Source: Clostridia bacterium
Lineage (GTDB): Bacteria > Bacillota > Clostridia > Christensenellales > Aristaeellaceae
Assembly (NCBI GenBank): GCA_017541205.1
Contig: JAFXZO010000042.1
Span: forward strand, 1-49,979
Reading direction: 5' to 3'
DNA length: 49,979 nucleotides
Under the pieces are notes generated by a model. It did not search any database. It saw only the letters and a list, made by a program, of their open reading frames with translations, and was not told where the DNA came from. How positions within the stretch are numbered: position 1 is the stretch's first letter; every line of letters begins with the position of its first letter. Position numbers and translations under genes: made by a program. Shown one piece after another: positions 31,688 through 41,006 of this stretch.

Positions 31688-34600
31688 GATACTGGATCAT
31701 CTGCGCGCCTCCCCTGCTTTTCGGGAGGCTTTTGACGCGCGCGAAAGCGGCGTCGCGGCGCTTTATGAGATGGCGGAGGGGCAGCGGCCTTTTTACGCCG
31801 CGCTTTTGGCCCGGGAAACGGGCAGGCCGGTGCTCTACATCGCCCCCTCCGAGGCCGCGGCCATGCGCGCGGCGGACGACTGCGCCGTGTGGCTTTCGGG
31901 CGGCGCGGCGGTCCTGCCCCCGCCGGATATCCATTTTACCCGCGGCACGGCGAGCCGCGAGAACGCGTTCCAGCGCCTGGCGGTTTTGCAGCGCGTCCGG
32001 CGCGGGGATATCCGGGTGCTCTGCGCCTGCGCCGACGCTTTGCAGACCCGCATGCTGCCGCCCCGCGCGTACGACAATAACGCCGTGCAACTGACGGCGG
32101 ATTCCCGCATGGAGCCCGCCGATCTGATCGGGCGGCTGGTGAAAATGGGCTATGAACGGGTGGACATGGTGGAGGGCAAGGGCCAGTGCGCCCTGCGCGG
32201 GGCCATCGTGGACGCGTTTTCCCCCGCGGAAAACACCGCGACCCGCATTGAATTCTGGGATGACCAGGTGGATTCCATCCGCGCCTTCGATCCCACCAGC
32301 CAGCGCAGTCTGGACCAATTGACGGAGGCGGTGTTTTATCCCGCCGTCGAATGGCTGATGGAACCAGAAAACGGCAAAAAGATCCGCGCGCTGGTACGGG
32401 AGCAGATGAACCGCCTGCCGGACGGCTTATTGTCCCCCGCCCTGCCGCCGCTGCCCGAGGACGAGGAAGAAGCGCCGCCGCCCAAAAGCGCCGCCGCGCC
32501 CCGCGTGTACGCGACCGGCGTCGCCCGCCTCATGCAGGACGCGGATCAGTTGGAGGCGGGCCTCCAGCCGCCGACCCTGCCCCTGTGGGCCGGCGCGCTC
32601 GGCCTAAAAAGCGCGTTTTTGTGGGAATACATGCGATCCCCGATCTTAGTGATCGAGGAGCCGGAGCGGGTCAAGGGCCGCTGCGAGGACAGGCTTTCCG
32701 GATTCCATGAGGATTTCAAGCTGTCGCTGGAGCGGCAGGAGGCCGTGCCCGAGCAGGCCGCGCTGCTTTACGCCTGGGACGATATCCTGGCCGCGGCGGC
32801 CGCGCTGCCCGTGCATCTTGTGCAGGACCTGCTGCGGGGCCAGGGCGGCTTTCAGCCCACCCGCATCGCGCGCTTTGCCGGGGTGAACGCGCCCAAATAC
32901 GTCTCCCGCTTCAAGGACCTGGCGGGCGACGTGCTGGGCTGGAACAAGGAAGGCTTCCTGACGCTGCTTCTGGCCGGCGGCGAGGCCCGGTCCAAGCGCC
33001 TTTCCAGCGCGCTTTCGGAGCTGGGCGCGCCCACGCCGCGCTGGGATGAAGCGGAGGATGCCGCGTCCGGCGGCGCGGTGATCTGGCCCCAGCCGCTCAG
33101 CCACGGCTTCGTTTTGCCCGAATGCAGATTCTGCGTGGTGGCGGACAGCGATATATTCGGCTCCGGCTATCGCAAGACCCGCCGCCGGCAAAACGCCGGA
33201 GAGCGCATCGAAGCGTTCACCGACCTCAAGGAAGGCGACTACGTTGTGCACGAGGCCCACGGCATCGGCATTTTCCGCGGCACCGTGCGGCTGCAGAGCG
33301 AAGGCACCTATCGGGATTATCTGCTCATCCAGTACCAGGGCAGCGATAAGCTCTATGTGCCCACCGATCAATTCGACCGGGTGCAGAAGTTCATCGGCGG
33401 CCAGGACAGCGCGCCGCCCCTCAATTCCCTGAGCGGAAACGATTGGGAAAAGAAAAAGAACAAGGTGAAGGCAGGCCTCAAAAAGCTGGCCTTTGATCTG
33501 GTGCGCCTGTACGCCGAGCGCCAATCCGCGCCCGGCCACGCTTTCGCCCCGGATACGCCCTGGCAGCGCGAGTTTGAGGACGCCTTCCCCTACGAGCTGA
33601 CGGCGGACCAGGACAAGGCCGTGCAGGACATCAAAACCGATATGGAGCGCCCCGGCAACATGGACCGCCTGATCTGCGGCGACGTGGGCTACGGCAAAAC
33701 CGAGGTGGCCCTCCGCGCCGCGATGAAGGCCGTGATGGACGGAAAGCAGGTGGCGCTCCTGGCCCCCACCACCATCCTGGCCCAGCAGCATTATTACACC
33801 ATGCTGCGCCGCTTTGCCGATTTTCCCGTGCACATCGACGTGCTTTCGCGCTTCCGCAGCCCGAAGCTGCAAAAGGAAACGCTGCAAAGGACGAAGGAAG
33901 GCAAGGTGGATATCTTAGTGGGCACCCACCGGCTTTTGTCCAAGGACGTTTCCTTCAGGGACCTGGGCCTTTTGATCGTGGACGAAGAGCAGCGCTTCGG
34001 CGTCGCGCACAAGGAATCGATCAAGAACCTGAAAAAGACCGTGGACGTGCTGACGCTGTCCGCCACGCCCATCCCGCGCACGCTGCACATGTCCATGGTG
34101 GGCGTGCGGGACATGAGCCTCCTGGAAACCCCGCCGGAGGAACGCTATCCCGTGCAGACCTACGTGCTCGATTACAACGACGCCGTGATCCGGGACGCGA
34201 TCCTGCGCGAATTGAACCGGCAGGGCCAGGTCTATTTCCTCTATAATCAGGTGCGCTCGATCGACGCGTTCGCCTCCCGCCTGCGCGCGCTGGTGCCCGA
34301 AGCGCGCATCGCCGTCGCGCACGGGCAGATGCGGGAAAGCCTGCTGGAGGACGTGATGCTGGATTTCTATGAGGGCAAGTTCGACGTGCTGCTCTGCTCC
34401 ACCATCATCGAAAACGGCCTGGACGTGCCAAGGGCGAACACCATCATCATCTTTGACGCGGACCATTTCGGCCTGAGCCAGCTTTATCAGCTGCGCGGCC
34501 GGGTGGGCCGTTCCACGCGCGTCGCCTACGCCTATTTCACCGTGCGGCCGGATAAGATGCTTTCGGAAACCGCGCAGAAGCGCCTGTCCGCCATCCGGGA

Positions 34601-35261
34601 GTTCACGGCGTTCGGCTCCGGCTTCCGCATCGCCATGCGCGATCTGGAGATCCGCGGCGCGGGCAACATATTCGGGCCCGAGCAGTCCGGCCAGGTGGCC
34701 CAGGTCGGCTACGATATGTACTGCCGGCTGATCGAGGAAGCCGTTCAGGAGGCGCGCGGGACCGCCGGCAATCAGGGGCCCTTCCAGGTGGAAACCCGCG
34801 TGGAGCTCAAGGTGGACGCCTACCTGCCCGCGGATTACGTGCGCGGCGAAACCCAGCGCATGGAAATCTTCAAGCGCATCGCCCTCATCAAGACCCGCGA
34901 GGACAGGGAGGACGTGATCGAGGAAATGATCGACCGCTTCGGCGATATCCCCGAATCCGTAATGAACCTGATCGAGATCGCCCACCTGCGCGGCATTTGC
35001 GGCCGGCTCGGCGTAAGCCGCGTCAACTATACCGCGAACACCCTCGTTTTCCGCCTCGTTCCTTCCGCGGTCGCGGACCCCGCCGCCCTCTATTCCGCCC
35101 TGGAAAAAACGGATAAACGCCTCCTCCTTTCCGCCGCGAGGGAGCCCGCGCTCCTCTTCCGCGATCCCCAAAAGACGGTGGAGGAAGCGCTCCGCGCCGC
35201 CGTGCCGCTGCTGGAGCAGGTGGAAGAACAGCTCAAAGCCTCTTCCGCAATCAGCGAATAA
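31677..35261 (+). CDS. mfd: Transcription-repair coupling factor
   Basis: The protein is 1194 residues, full length. It removes RNA polymerase stalled at DNA damage and recruits UvrA. N-terminal UvrB-like region about 1-380; polymerase-interaction (CarD-like) domain about 515-575 (LKEGDYVVHEAHGIGIFRG). The superfamily 2 translocase has Walker A GDVGYGKT at 668-675, DEEQ at 769-772, SATPIPRTLHMS, and motif VI in QLRGRVGRS. The C-terminal TRCF domain is about 1010-1160. The start ATG lies inside the end of pth, suggesting coupled translation. The protein looks intact. Confidence 0.97.
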   Translation: MLNKILDHLRASPAFREAFDARESGVAALYEMAEGQRPFYAALLARETGRPVLYIAPSEAAAMRAADDCAVWLSGGAAVLPPPDIHFTRGTASRENAFQRLAVLQRVRRGDIRVLCACADALQTRMLPPRAYDNNAVQLTADSRMEPADLIGRLVKMGYERVDMVEGKGQCALRGAIVDAFSPAENTATRIEFWDDQVDSIRAFDPTSQRSLDQLTEAVFYPAVEWLMEPENGKKIRALVREQMNRLPDGLLSPALPPLPEDEEEAPPPKSAAAPRVYATGVARLMQDADQLEAGLQPPTLPLWAGALGLKSAFLWEYMRSPILVIEEPERVKGRCEDRLSGFHEDFKLSLERQEAVPEQAALLYAWDDILAAAAALPVHLVQDLLRGQGGFQPTRIARFAGVNAPKYVSRFKDLAGDVLGWNKEGFLTLLLAGGEARSKRLSSALSELGAPTPRWDEAEDAASGGAVIWPQPLSHGFVLPECRFCVVADSDIFGSGYRKTRRRQNAGERIEAFTDLKEGDYVVHEAHGIGIFRGTVRLQSEGTYRDYLLIQYQGSDKLYVPTDQFDRVQKFIGGQDSAPPLNSLSGNDWEKKKNKVKAGLKKLAFDLVRLYAERQSAPGHAFAPDTPWQREFEDAFPYELTADQDKAVQDIKTDMERPGNMDRLICGDVGYGKTEVALRAAMKAVMDGKQVALLAPTTILAQQHYYTMLRRFADFPVHIDVLSRFRSPKLQKETLQRTKEGKVDILVGTHRLLSKDVSFRDLGLLIVDEEQRFGVAHKESIKNLKKTVDVLTLSATPIPRTLHMSMVGVRDMSLLETPPEERYPVQTYVLDYNDAVIRDAILRELNRQGQVYFLYNQVRSIDAFASRLRALVPEARIAVAHGQMRESLLEDVMLDFYEGKFDVLLCSTIIENGLDVPRANTIIIFDADHFGLSQLYQLRGRVGRSTRVAYAYFTVRPDKMLSETAQKRLSAIREFTAFGSGFRIAMRDLEIRGAGNIFGPEQSGQVAQVGYDMYCRLIEEAVQEARGTAGNQGPFQVETRVELKVDAYLPADYVRGETQRMEIFKRIALIKTREDREDVIEEMIDRFGDIPESVMNLIEIAHLRGICGRLGVSRVNYTANTLVFRLVPSAVADPAALYSALEKTDKRLLLSAAREPALLFRDPQKTVEEALRAAVPLLEQVEEQLKASSAISE

Positions 35262-35272
35262 CGCCTGCGCCG

Positions 35273-35301
35273 TTGCCAAAAAACAGGGAAAATGCTATAA
35301 T
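35273..35301 (+). promoter_or_regulatory. Promoter of the EamA-DnaD-helicase loader operon
   Basis: TTGCCA (35273-35278), 17-base spacer, TATAAT (35296-35301), 39 bp before the ATG. Confidence 0.75.
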
Positions 35302-35340
35302 CGTACCTGCCTGGCCGCACAGAAGGAAGGAACAATACGC

Positions 35341-36237
35341 ATGAAGAATGAACTGCGCTCCGCGCTGATCCTGTTTTTGACCGCGGCGATCTGGGGGTTC
35401 GCGATGGCTTTCCAGCGAGAGGGCAGCCGCTATTTATCGCCCTTCACGTTCAACGCCTGCCGGTTCACGCTGGGCGCGCTGGCATTGCTGCCTTTGATGC
35501 GCAGGGACAGCAAAAAGAACCGTTCGCCCATGACAAGGCGCGACGCCTTCTTGGGCGCGGCGCTGGGGTTGGTGCTGGTGCTCGCGTCGCTTTTGCAGCA
35601 GATGGCCGTCGGGGAATCGGGCGCGGGCAAGGCCGGGTTTTTGACCGCGCTGTATGTGGTGCTGGTGCCGGTGCTGGGCGAGCTGATCGGCAAAAAGACC
35701 CGGCTGTTTACCTGGCTGGCCCTGATCCTGGCGGTCCCGGCGCTGTATCTGCTGTGCGTGCCCGCGGAGGAAATCTTCACGCTGGCCGCGAGCGATCTAA
35801 TGCTGATCCTTGGCAGCGTGGTCTGGGCCCTGCACATCCTGTTCACCGATCATTTCGTCAGGACGGTCCGGCCGCTCAAGCTCTGCGCCATGCAGTTTGC
35901 CTGCGGGGCCGCGGTCAATTGGGCGTTCGCGCTGATTTTTGAAGCGATCTCCCCGGAGAACCTTATGCGTGCGCTGATCCCGGTGATGTACTGCGGATTG
36001 CTGTCCACGGGCGTCGGCTACCTGTGCCAGACGATCGGGCAGCGCGGGTGCCGCCCGGCGTTCGCCGCGCTGATCCTGTCGCTGGAATCGGTGTTCTGCG
36101 TGATCGCCGGGGCGCTGATGCTGGGCGAAAGGATGGAAGCCCGGGGCTATATCGGCTGCGCGCTGATGCTGCTGGCGGTGGTATTGGCCCAGGCGGGCGA
36201 TCTGCTTGTGCCCGCGAAGGAGGAAAGCCATGTTTGA
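35341..36237 (+). CDS. EamA/DMT-family transporter
   Basis: The protein is 298 residues from ATG 35341, with GGAAGGA upstream. About ten membrane spans in two EamA repeats are visible (first half begins ALILFLTAAIWGFAMAFQREG; second half ends LESVFCVIAGALMLGERMEARGYIGCALMLLAVVLAQ). This drug/metabolite superfamily exports amino acids, nucleotides or other metabolites; the substrate is not predictable. It overlaps the DnaD-like gene by 8 bp, so it is transcribed with two replication genes, probably by chance of operon structure. Confidence 0.9.
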   Translation: MKNELRSALILFLTAAIWGFAMAFQREGSRYLSPFTFNACRFTLGALALLPLMRRDSKKNRSPMTRRDAFLGAALGLVLVLASLLQQMAVGESGAGKAGFLTALYVVLVPVLGELIGKKTRLFTWLALILAVPALYLLCVPAEEIFTLAASDLMLILGSVVWALHILFTDHFVRTVRPLKLCAMQFACGAAVNWAFALIFEAISPENLMRALIPVMYCGLLSTGVGYLCQTIGQRGCRPAFAALILSLESVFCVIAGALMLGERMEARGYIGCALMLLAVVLAQAGDLLVPAKEESHV

Positions 36238-37681
36238 TTTGGATCAGGACGCCCGCGCCTTCGGTGTGACGGCGGTGGAAAACCGGTTTTTGACCGAGTA
36301 CCTGCCCGCCGCCAAGGGCGATTATGTGAAGGTGTATCTGTGGGGCCTGTACGTGTGCGCGGCCGGGGACGCGGAATACGCGCTGGAAGACATGGCGCGG
36401 GATCTGATGCTCTCCGTGCCCGAAATCGAGGCCGCGCTCCGGTATTGGGAGCGCCGCGGCCTGGTGGTGCGCCTTGCCGACAATCCGCCCGCCTACCGCT
36501 TTTATTCGCCCACGCAGCGCTCCTTCAGCCCCGCCGCCCTTTCCGCCGATCCGGATTTCGTCTCGTTCTCCGAGGCCGTCTATTCCGCGTTCAGCGACCG
36601 GCGCAAGGTCAGCCCCGCGGAAATCGCCCAGGCATGGGAATGGGTGGAGGATATCGGGCTTCAGCCCGAAGCGGTGCTCATGCTGCTGCACCACTGCATG
36701 GCCCAGCGCGGCGCGCATTTTTCCTTCAAGGCGGCGGAAAAACTGGCCGTCACCATGATGGAGGCCGGGGCGAACACCCCGGAAGCCGCGGAAACCTTTT
36801 TGCAGCATAACCAGGCCGTGCATGACGGAACGAAAAAGGTACTCGCCCGGATGGGCAAGCGCCGCCTGCCCAGCGACGACGAGCTTTCGCTTTATGAAAA
36901 ATGGATCGGCGAATGGGGGTTTGAGCCGCAGGCCGTCCTGGACGCCTGCCGCGAAATGACCAGCGGCGACCCGTCCTTTAAGTACCTGGACGCGATCCTG
37001 ATGGGCCTCAAAACCCGCAGCGGCGCCCGCACCGGCGAGGAGGTATCGCGGCAGATGGCGGGCGAGGATACGGAAAAGCAGCGGGCGCAGGCGGTGTTCA
37101 CCCGCCTTGGCGCGCGGCTGTCCGGCCCCGCCGCGGCGCTTGAATACCAGGCGCTGCTCAGGCTCCAGCCGCACGAGGTGCTGCTCATCGCCGCGGATTA
37201 CTGCCGCAGGAAAAACAAGAGCCTGGAGGAAATGGAGGATGTGCTCCGGCGCTGGCAGGAAAAGGGCCTAACGACAGAGCAGGCCGTCCGCGAATACCTG
37301 GACAAGCGCCTGGGCCTGGAAAGGCTGCTGCGCGAGGTGTTCGAGGTCTGCGGCCACCGGGGCAACCCCACGGCCAAGGATCTGGAATTGTACCAGAAAT
37401 GGCACGGCTGGGGCTATGACCACGAAATGATCTGCACCGCGGCGGAGCAGGCCGCGGGCGCGGAGGGCCGCAAGATCAGCTATCTGGACAAGGTGCTGGA
37501 AGCCTGGCACGACGCGGGCATCACCGACGTCTCCCAGACCCGCGCGCAAAAGGGCCCGGCGGAAAAGCGCTACGGCAAGACCGTGTCCGCCCAGCAGTAC
37601 ACCCAGCGGCAGTATACGGAGGAAGAATTGCTGGCGGTATCGGACGATTTGATCGAGGAGGCGAGAAGGCTGCGTGGATAA
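36230..37681 (+). CDS. DnaD-domain primosomal protein with multiple DnaD_2-type repeats
   Basis: The protein is 483 residues from ATG 36230, with GAAGGAGG seven bases upstream. The N-terminal ~100 residues are a winged-helix DnaD/DnaB-type domain (LMLSVPEIEAALRYWERRGLV). Then come about four related helical repeats of 60-80 residues, at about 120-190, 215-275, 290-360 and 380-435. Two of them match the DnaD C-terminal domain well (LSLYEKWIGEWGFEPQAVLDA with SFKYLDAIL; LELYQKWHGWGYDHEMICTA with ISYLDKVL). B. subtilis DnaD has one such domain and DnaB two. It is followed by a helicase-loader ATPase, so it should act in loading the replicative helicase. Confidence 0.9.
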   Translation: MFDLDQDARAFGVTAVENRFLTEYLPAAKGDYVKVYLWGLYVCAAGDAEYALEDMARDLMLSVPEIEAALRYWERRGLVVRLADNPPAYRFYSPTQRSFSPAALSADPDFVSFSEAVYSAFSDRRKVSPAEIAQAWEWVEDIGLQPEAVLMLLHHCMAQRGAHFSFKAAEKLAVTMMEAGANTPEAAETFLQHNQAVHDGTKKVLARMGKRRLPSDDELSLYEKWIGEWGFEPQAVLDACREMTSGDPSFKYLDAILMGLKTRSGARTGEEVSRQMAGEDTEKQRAQAVFTRLGARLSGPAAALEYQALLRLQPHEVLLIAADYCRRKNKSLEEMEDVLRRWQEKGLTTEQAVREYLDKRLGLERLLREVFEVCGHRGNPTAKDLELYQKWHGWGYDHEMICTAAEQAAGAEGRKISYLDKVLEAWHDAGITDVSQTRAQKGPAEKRYGKTVSAQQYTQRQYTEEELLAVSDDLIEEARRLRG

Positions 37682-38651
37682 CCAGGCATGGGACCGGGTG
37701 CGGGCAGAATTTGAGCGGAAGCGGGATAAGAACGCGCGCGAAGAGGCCCGGCGGCAGCGGGAGATCGGGGAAAAGCATCCCGATCTATACGCCCTGATGA
37801 AGCAGCGGCATGAAATGATCCTCTCCGCCGCCCGCGCGGGGCTGACCGGCGCGGCCCCGGAGAATGCCGAGCAGGTCATGCGCGAATATAACGAAAAGAT
37901 CGCCGCGCTGCTCAGCGCGTACGGCTTCCCCAGGGATTATCTGGCGCCCGTGTGCGATTGCCCGCTGTGCGGGGATACGGGCTATGTATATGAGCAGGCC
38001 GTGCAGCGCCCCTGCGAATGCCTGCGCAAAGCGTACCTTTCCGCGCTCGGCCAGGAAGCGCGGCGGCAGACCGAAGACGGCGCTCCGTCCTTTGCCGCCT
38101 TTGACCTGGATCGCTTTCCCGCCGACGCGCCGCTGCCCGGCACGGACATCACCCAGCGGGATTACATGCGCGCCGTGCGCGGCAAATGCGAAGCGTACGC
38201 ACAGGGCGTGCCCGGCGGGCCGGTCAAAACGCTGCTTTTGCACGGCGGCAGCGGCCTGGGGAAAACGTACCTGCTTCGGTGCGTGGAAAGCGCGGTCAAG
38301 GAAAAAGGCGCAGACTGCCTGTACACGACCGCCTACGACCTTTTGATGGCCCTCAAAAACGCCTATTTTTCCCGCAGCGGCGAGGACGCGCAGGTGTATT
38401 TCGACTGCCCGCTGCTTCTGATCGACGATCTGGGCATGGAGCCGCTGATCGAGGGAGTCACGGTGGAGCAGTTTTACAACCTGTTCAACGCGCGGATCAC
38501 CAGGGGCCTTTATACCGCCGTGAGCACCAACCTGCCCCGCGACGAGATCCAGCGGCGCTACACCGAGCGCGTTTTATCCCGCCTGCTGGACACCCGCTCC
38601 GCCCTGGCCATTCCCTTCCAGGGAAAGGATATCCGGCTGATAAAGCCATAA
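37674..38651 (+). CDS. Helicase-loader ATPase (DnaC/DnaI-like)
   Basis: The protein is 325 residues. The start is GTG 37674, overlapping the previous gene by 8 bp. The N-terminal region is helical. A cysteine cluster CDCPLCGDTGYV...RPCEC (about residues 97-120) is the zinc site usual in these loaders. The AAA+ core has Walker A GGSGLGKT (191-198), Walker B LLLIDDLG (about 245-252), sensor STNLPRDEI and an arginine-rich end. It would load the replicative helicase with the DnaD-like protein. The gene is named DnaC-like by resemblance; IstB-type proteins share the fold, but no transposase is nearby. Confidence 0.92.
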   Translation: MDNQAWDRVRAEFERKRDKNAREEARRQREIGEKHPDLYALMKQRHEMILSAARAGLTGAAPENAEQVMREYNEKIAALLSAYGFPRDYLAPVCDCPLCGDTGYVYEQAVQRPCECLRKAYLSALGQEARRQTEDGAPSFAAFDLDRFPADAPLPGTDITQRDYMRAVRGKCEAYAQGVPGGPVKTLLLHGGSGLGKTYLLRCVESAVKEKGADCLYTTAYDLLMALKNAYFSRSGEDAQVYFDCPLLLIDDLGMEPLIEGVTVEQFYNLFNARITRGLYTAVSTNLPRDEIQRRYTERVLSRLLDTRSALAIPFQGKDIRLIKP

Positions 38652-38654
38652 ACG

Positions 38655-38700
38655 AAAAAAACCGGGCTGGCCCCGCCGGCTGAAAGCGGGGCCTGCCCGG
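38655..38700 (-). terminator. Rho-independent terminator of gene 38713-39738
   Basis: An inverted repeat (38662-38675 with 38686-38700, CCGGGC-GGCCCCGC type) is followed on the minus strand by seven T. There is no T-run on the plus strand, so it does not clearly serve the helicase-loader gene that converges on it. Confidence 0.8.
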
Positions 38701-38712
38701 AAATCCATATCG

Positions 38713-39738
38713 TCATTGCGGCGCGCCGGCGATATACGCCGCGACCAAGTCCTCATAATTGGATGAGGTCTTTTCTATTTTGTTCTGCTCGCCGGTGAAA
38801 ACATCGTAAACCACGATGTAATTGGCCTCCGTCCTGTTTGTAAAGAAAAAGCGGATATCCTCAATGCTGTGCGGCTGATATTCCGCGGGAATATTGCTGG
38901 TGTACATAAGGAAGTCTTGCGCCATCCCCGTTCCCTTCTGGAACCAGACGGCCTTGCCGGATTGGTTATACCGCTGCCGCTGTGCCGAAAGAACGCTGTC
39001 CGGAATGCCTGCGGCGCCGCCGTTTCTCTCGGGGAAGGCCTGGCCGATCGCGCTCTCCAGATAGACGTAACGGTATAAATCAATGCCGGATCTGCCGGCG
39101 CGCTTTGTTTCCCTCACCCGCCATGCTCCGGCCCCTTCCTCCGTCACATACAGATACCCGCCATCCGTGAACATGCGTATCTCCCGCTCCTGCCCGCTCT
39201 TATGCACCAGGCGGATCAGCAGGTATTCTTCGGGATCCTGGGGTGCGCTGCGCGTGTAAAGCAGATCGCTTGTTGCGATCAGATCATGAACGCCGTCATT
39301 ATAAAAGATGCCGAGCAGCGAAGCCTCAAATTCGGATTCGCGGCCGCGCTGCACGCAGGTGATGGACGCTTTCTCCAGGTCGGTTTCCACAAACGGCTGG
39401 ATGGCCGGGCCAAAGCTGACCTCGTCCAGCACGATCGCCACGGCGAGCGCAAGCAGCACCAGCGCGACGATCGCGGTAAGGATCCTGCGGCCTTTTTTGT
39501 TTTTTGCGTCTATTTCCTTTGTCTTCTCTTTATACTGAGCGGCAGCAATGCGCGGCACAAAAAACCAAATCAGAATATAGATCACCGGGGCTATGAAGCC
39601 CCAGGCGTCAAAAGAATCGTTGATCACGCTGATAAAACCGCGCTTGTAGATGAGCGGAATGGTCTTGCCCAGCCAGATCAGGTTCATGATCAGGAGCGCG
39701 TTCGCGATGAAGCCGCGCAGCGGATTTTTACCCTCCAT
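38713..39738 (-). CDS. Hypothetical membrane-anchored protein
   Basis: The protein is 341 residues. The start is ATG 39738 (MEGKNPLRG), with GGGAGGG upstream; the open frame further upstream crosses the promoter and is ignored. Three hydrophobic spans lie at about residues 12-32, 45-65 and 90-110. The ~230 residues after them are polar and probably outside the cell (TCVQRGRESEFEASLLGIFYNDGVHDLIATSDLL; FFFTNRTEANYIVVYDVF). No family was recognised. It has its own promoter and terminator, so it is a single-gene unit. Confidence 0.8.
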   Translation of the reverse strand: MEGKNPLRGFIANALLIMNLIWLGKTIPLIYKRGFISVINDSFDAWGFIAPVIYILIWFFVPRIAAAQYKEKTKEIDAKNKKGRRILTAIVALVLLALAVAIVLDEVSFGPAIQPFVETDLEKASITCVQRGRESEFEASLLGIFYNDGVHDLIATSDLLYTRSAPQDPEEYLLIRLVHKSGQEREIRMFTDGGYLYVTEEGAGAWRVRETKRAGRSGIDLYRYVYLESAIGQAFPERNGGAAGIPDSVLSAQRQRYNQSGKAVWFQKGTGMAQDFLMYTSNIPAEYQPHSIEDIRFFFTNRTEANYIVVYDVFTGEQNKIEKTSSNYEDLVAAYIAGAPQ

Positions 39739-39777
39739 GAGTGGATCCCTCCCGTATGTGTTCTGCCCGTCGGAAAA

Positions 39778-39806
39778 AGTATAGCATACGGCGGCGGGGG
39801 AAGCAA
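39778..39806 (-). promoter_or_regulatory. Promoter of gene 38713-39738
   Basis: On the minus strand, TTGCTT (39806-39801), 17 bases, TATACT (39783-39778), 40 bp before the ATG. Confidence 0.65.
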
Positions 39807-39907
39807 GGCTTCCTTTTTCGCTTCGGCGCTTACGGGCTTTCCTCTGGCATACTTTTTCCCCGCGCCTCATACCATGATGCGAGGACAACGTGAAGGAGTG
39901 TGCGGGC

Positions 39908-40957
39908 ATGAAAAAAAGAAACTGGAAATGGAATATTCGCCGGGTGGACGTGGAACGGATGCTGATCCTGTGCGCTTCGGCGCTGGTGGTGGCCCTGGCC
40001 CTGCGCCAGAACCAGACCGTGACCACCTATCAGACCCAGACGGACATAAGCAGCCTTTCCGCGCAGGCGCAAAGCGTCCTGCTCCCCGCCGCGGAAACGC
40101 AGCCCACCGTGGTTTATTATCAGGATGGGGAAGGGTATCTGGTGCCGGTGACCAGGCAGGTGGATAAAACGGACGGCATCGCCAAGGCCACGCTTGCCCT
40201 CATGGTGCAAAGCAGCGCGAACGATCTGGCCGCGGCGAGGCTCGGCCTCAAAACGACCGTGCCCGAGGGCACGAAGTTCGATCTGGATATCCAGGACGGC
40301 AAAGCGCGGGTGGATCTGTCCAAGGAGGCGCTGTCCTGCCGGAACGCGGAGCAGGAGACCCTGATGGTGCAGTCCGTCGCCCAGGCGCTGTGCCAGTTTG
40401 ATTCCGTTGACGAAGTGACGTTTTTATTCGACGGCCAAAAGCGCAGCAAGCTCACCTGGGGCACGGACGTGTCCGGCATGTTCAGCGGGCAGAATCTGAA
40501 CCTGGAAAGCGTGGAGACCCTGGCCGGGGCGGGCACGGGCAGCGTGCAGTTGTATTTCCCCTCGTCCACCGGCCGCATGCTGGTGCCCGTCACCCGCACG
40601 GTGTTTTCGGACGCGGACGTGAGCACCGCGATCCTGGAATTGGTGAAGGGCCCCAAGGCGGACAGCGGCCTTTCCAAGCCCCTGCCCGACGGCTGCGGGC
40701 TGCTGGGCGTAAAGATGGAAAACGGCGTGGTCACCATTGATTTTACCAGGCAGTTCATGGACGCCGCTCAGGGGGAAAACGGCGTGCAGGCCCTGCGCGC
40801 GGTCATGTTCACCGCCGCCCAGTTTCCCGGCGTCAAGCAGGTGAAGATCACCGTGGAGGGCGAGCCCTATACCCCGCCCGAAGCCGCCATGACCACGTTC
40901 CTGAATCAGGATACGGAGATCATGACCTATTATCCCGGGGTGATCGAGATCGATTGA
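39908..40957 (+). CDS. Membrane-anchored protein with two GerMN domains
   Basis: The protein is 349 residues. The start is ATG 39908 (MKKRNWKW), with AAGGAG eleven bases upstream; the GTG at 39890 lies before that site. One membrane span (about 19-36) anchors it. Two GerMN-type domains follow, about 75-190 (YYQDGEGYLVPVTRQV; QSVAQALCQFDSVDEVTFLFDG) and about 220-330 (LYFPSSTGRMLVPVTRTV; RAVMFTAAQFPGVKQVKITVEG). B. subtilis GerM, with a tandem pair of these domains, acts in spore-coat/cortex assembly, so the protein fits a spore-former, but GerMN proteins also occur elsewhere. Confidence 0.9.
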   Translation: MKKRNWKWNIRRVDVERMLILCASALVVALALRQNQTVTTYQTQTDISSLSAQAQSVLLPAAETQPTVVYYQDGEGYLVPVTRQVDKTDGIAKATLALMVQSSANDLAAARLGLKTTVPEGTKFDLDIQDGKARVDLSKEALSCRNAEQETLMVQSVAQALCQFDSVDEVTFLFDGQKRSKLTWGTDVSGMFSGQNLNLESVETLAGAGTGSVQLYFPSSTGRMLVPVTRTVFSDADVSTAILELVKGPKADSGLSKPLPDGCGLLGVKMENGVVTIDFTRQFMDAAQGENGVQALRAVMFTAAQFPGVKQVKITVEGEPYTPPEAAMTTFLNQDTEIMTYYPGVIEID

Positions 40958-40962
40958 GCAGC

Positions 40963-40993
40963 AAAAAAACCGGGCCGCCCCGGTTTTCTTTTT
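40963..40993. terminator. Bidirectional terminator between the GerMN gene and trkH
   Basis: A 9-bp stem (AAAACCGGG 40966-40974 with 40979-40987) is flanked by a T-run on the plus strand (TTTTCTTTTTTT) and an A-run 40963-40969 that serves the minus strand. Confidence 0.9.
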
Positions 40994-41006
40994 TTATATT
41001 CAGGTT

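Noticed and set aside
38662-38700. Terminator for the helicase-loader gene
   Set aside because: The T-run is only on the minus strand, so it belongs to the converging gene at 38713-39738.
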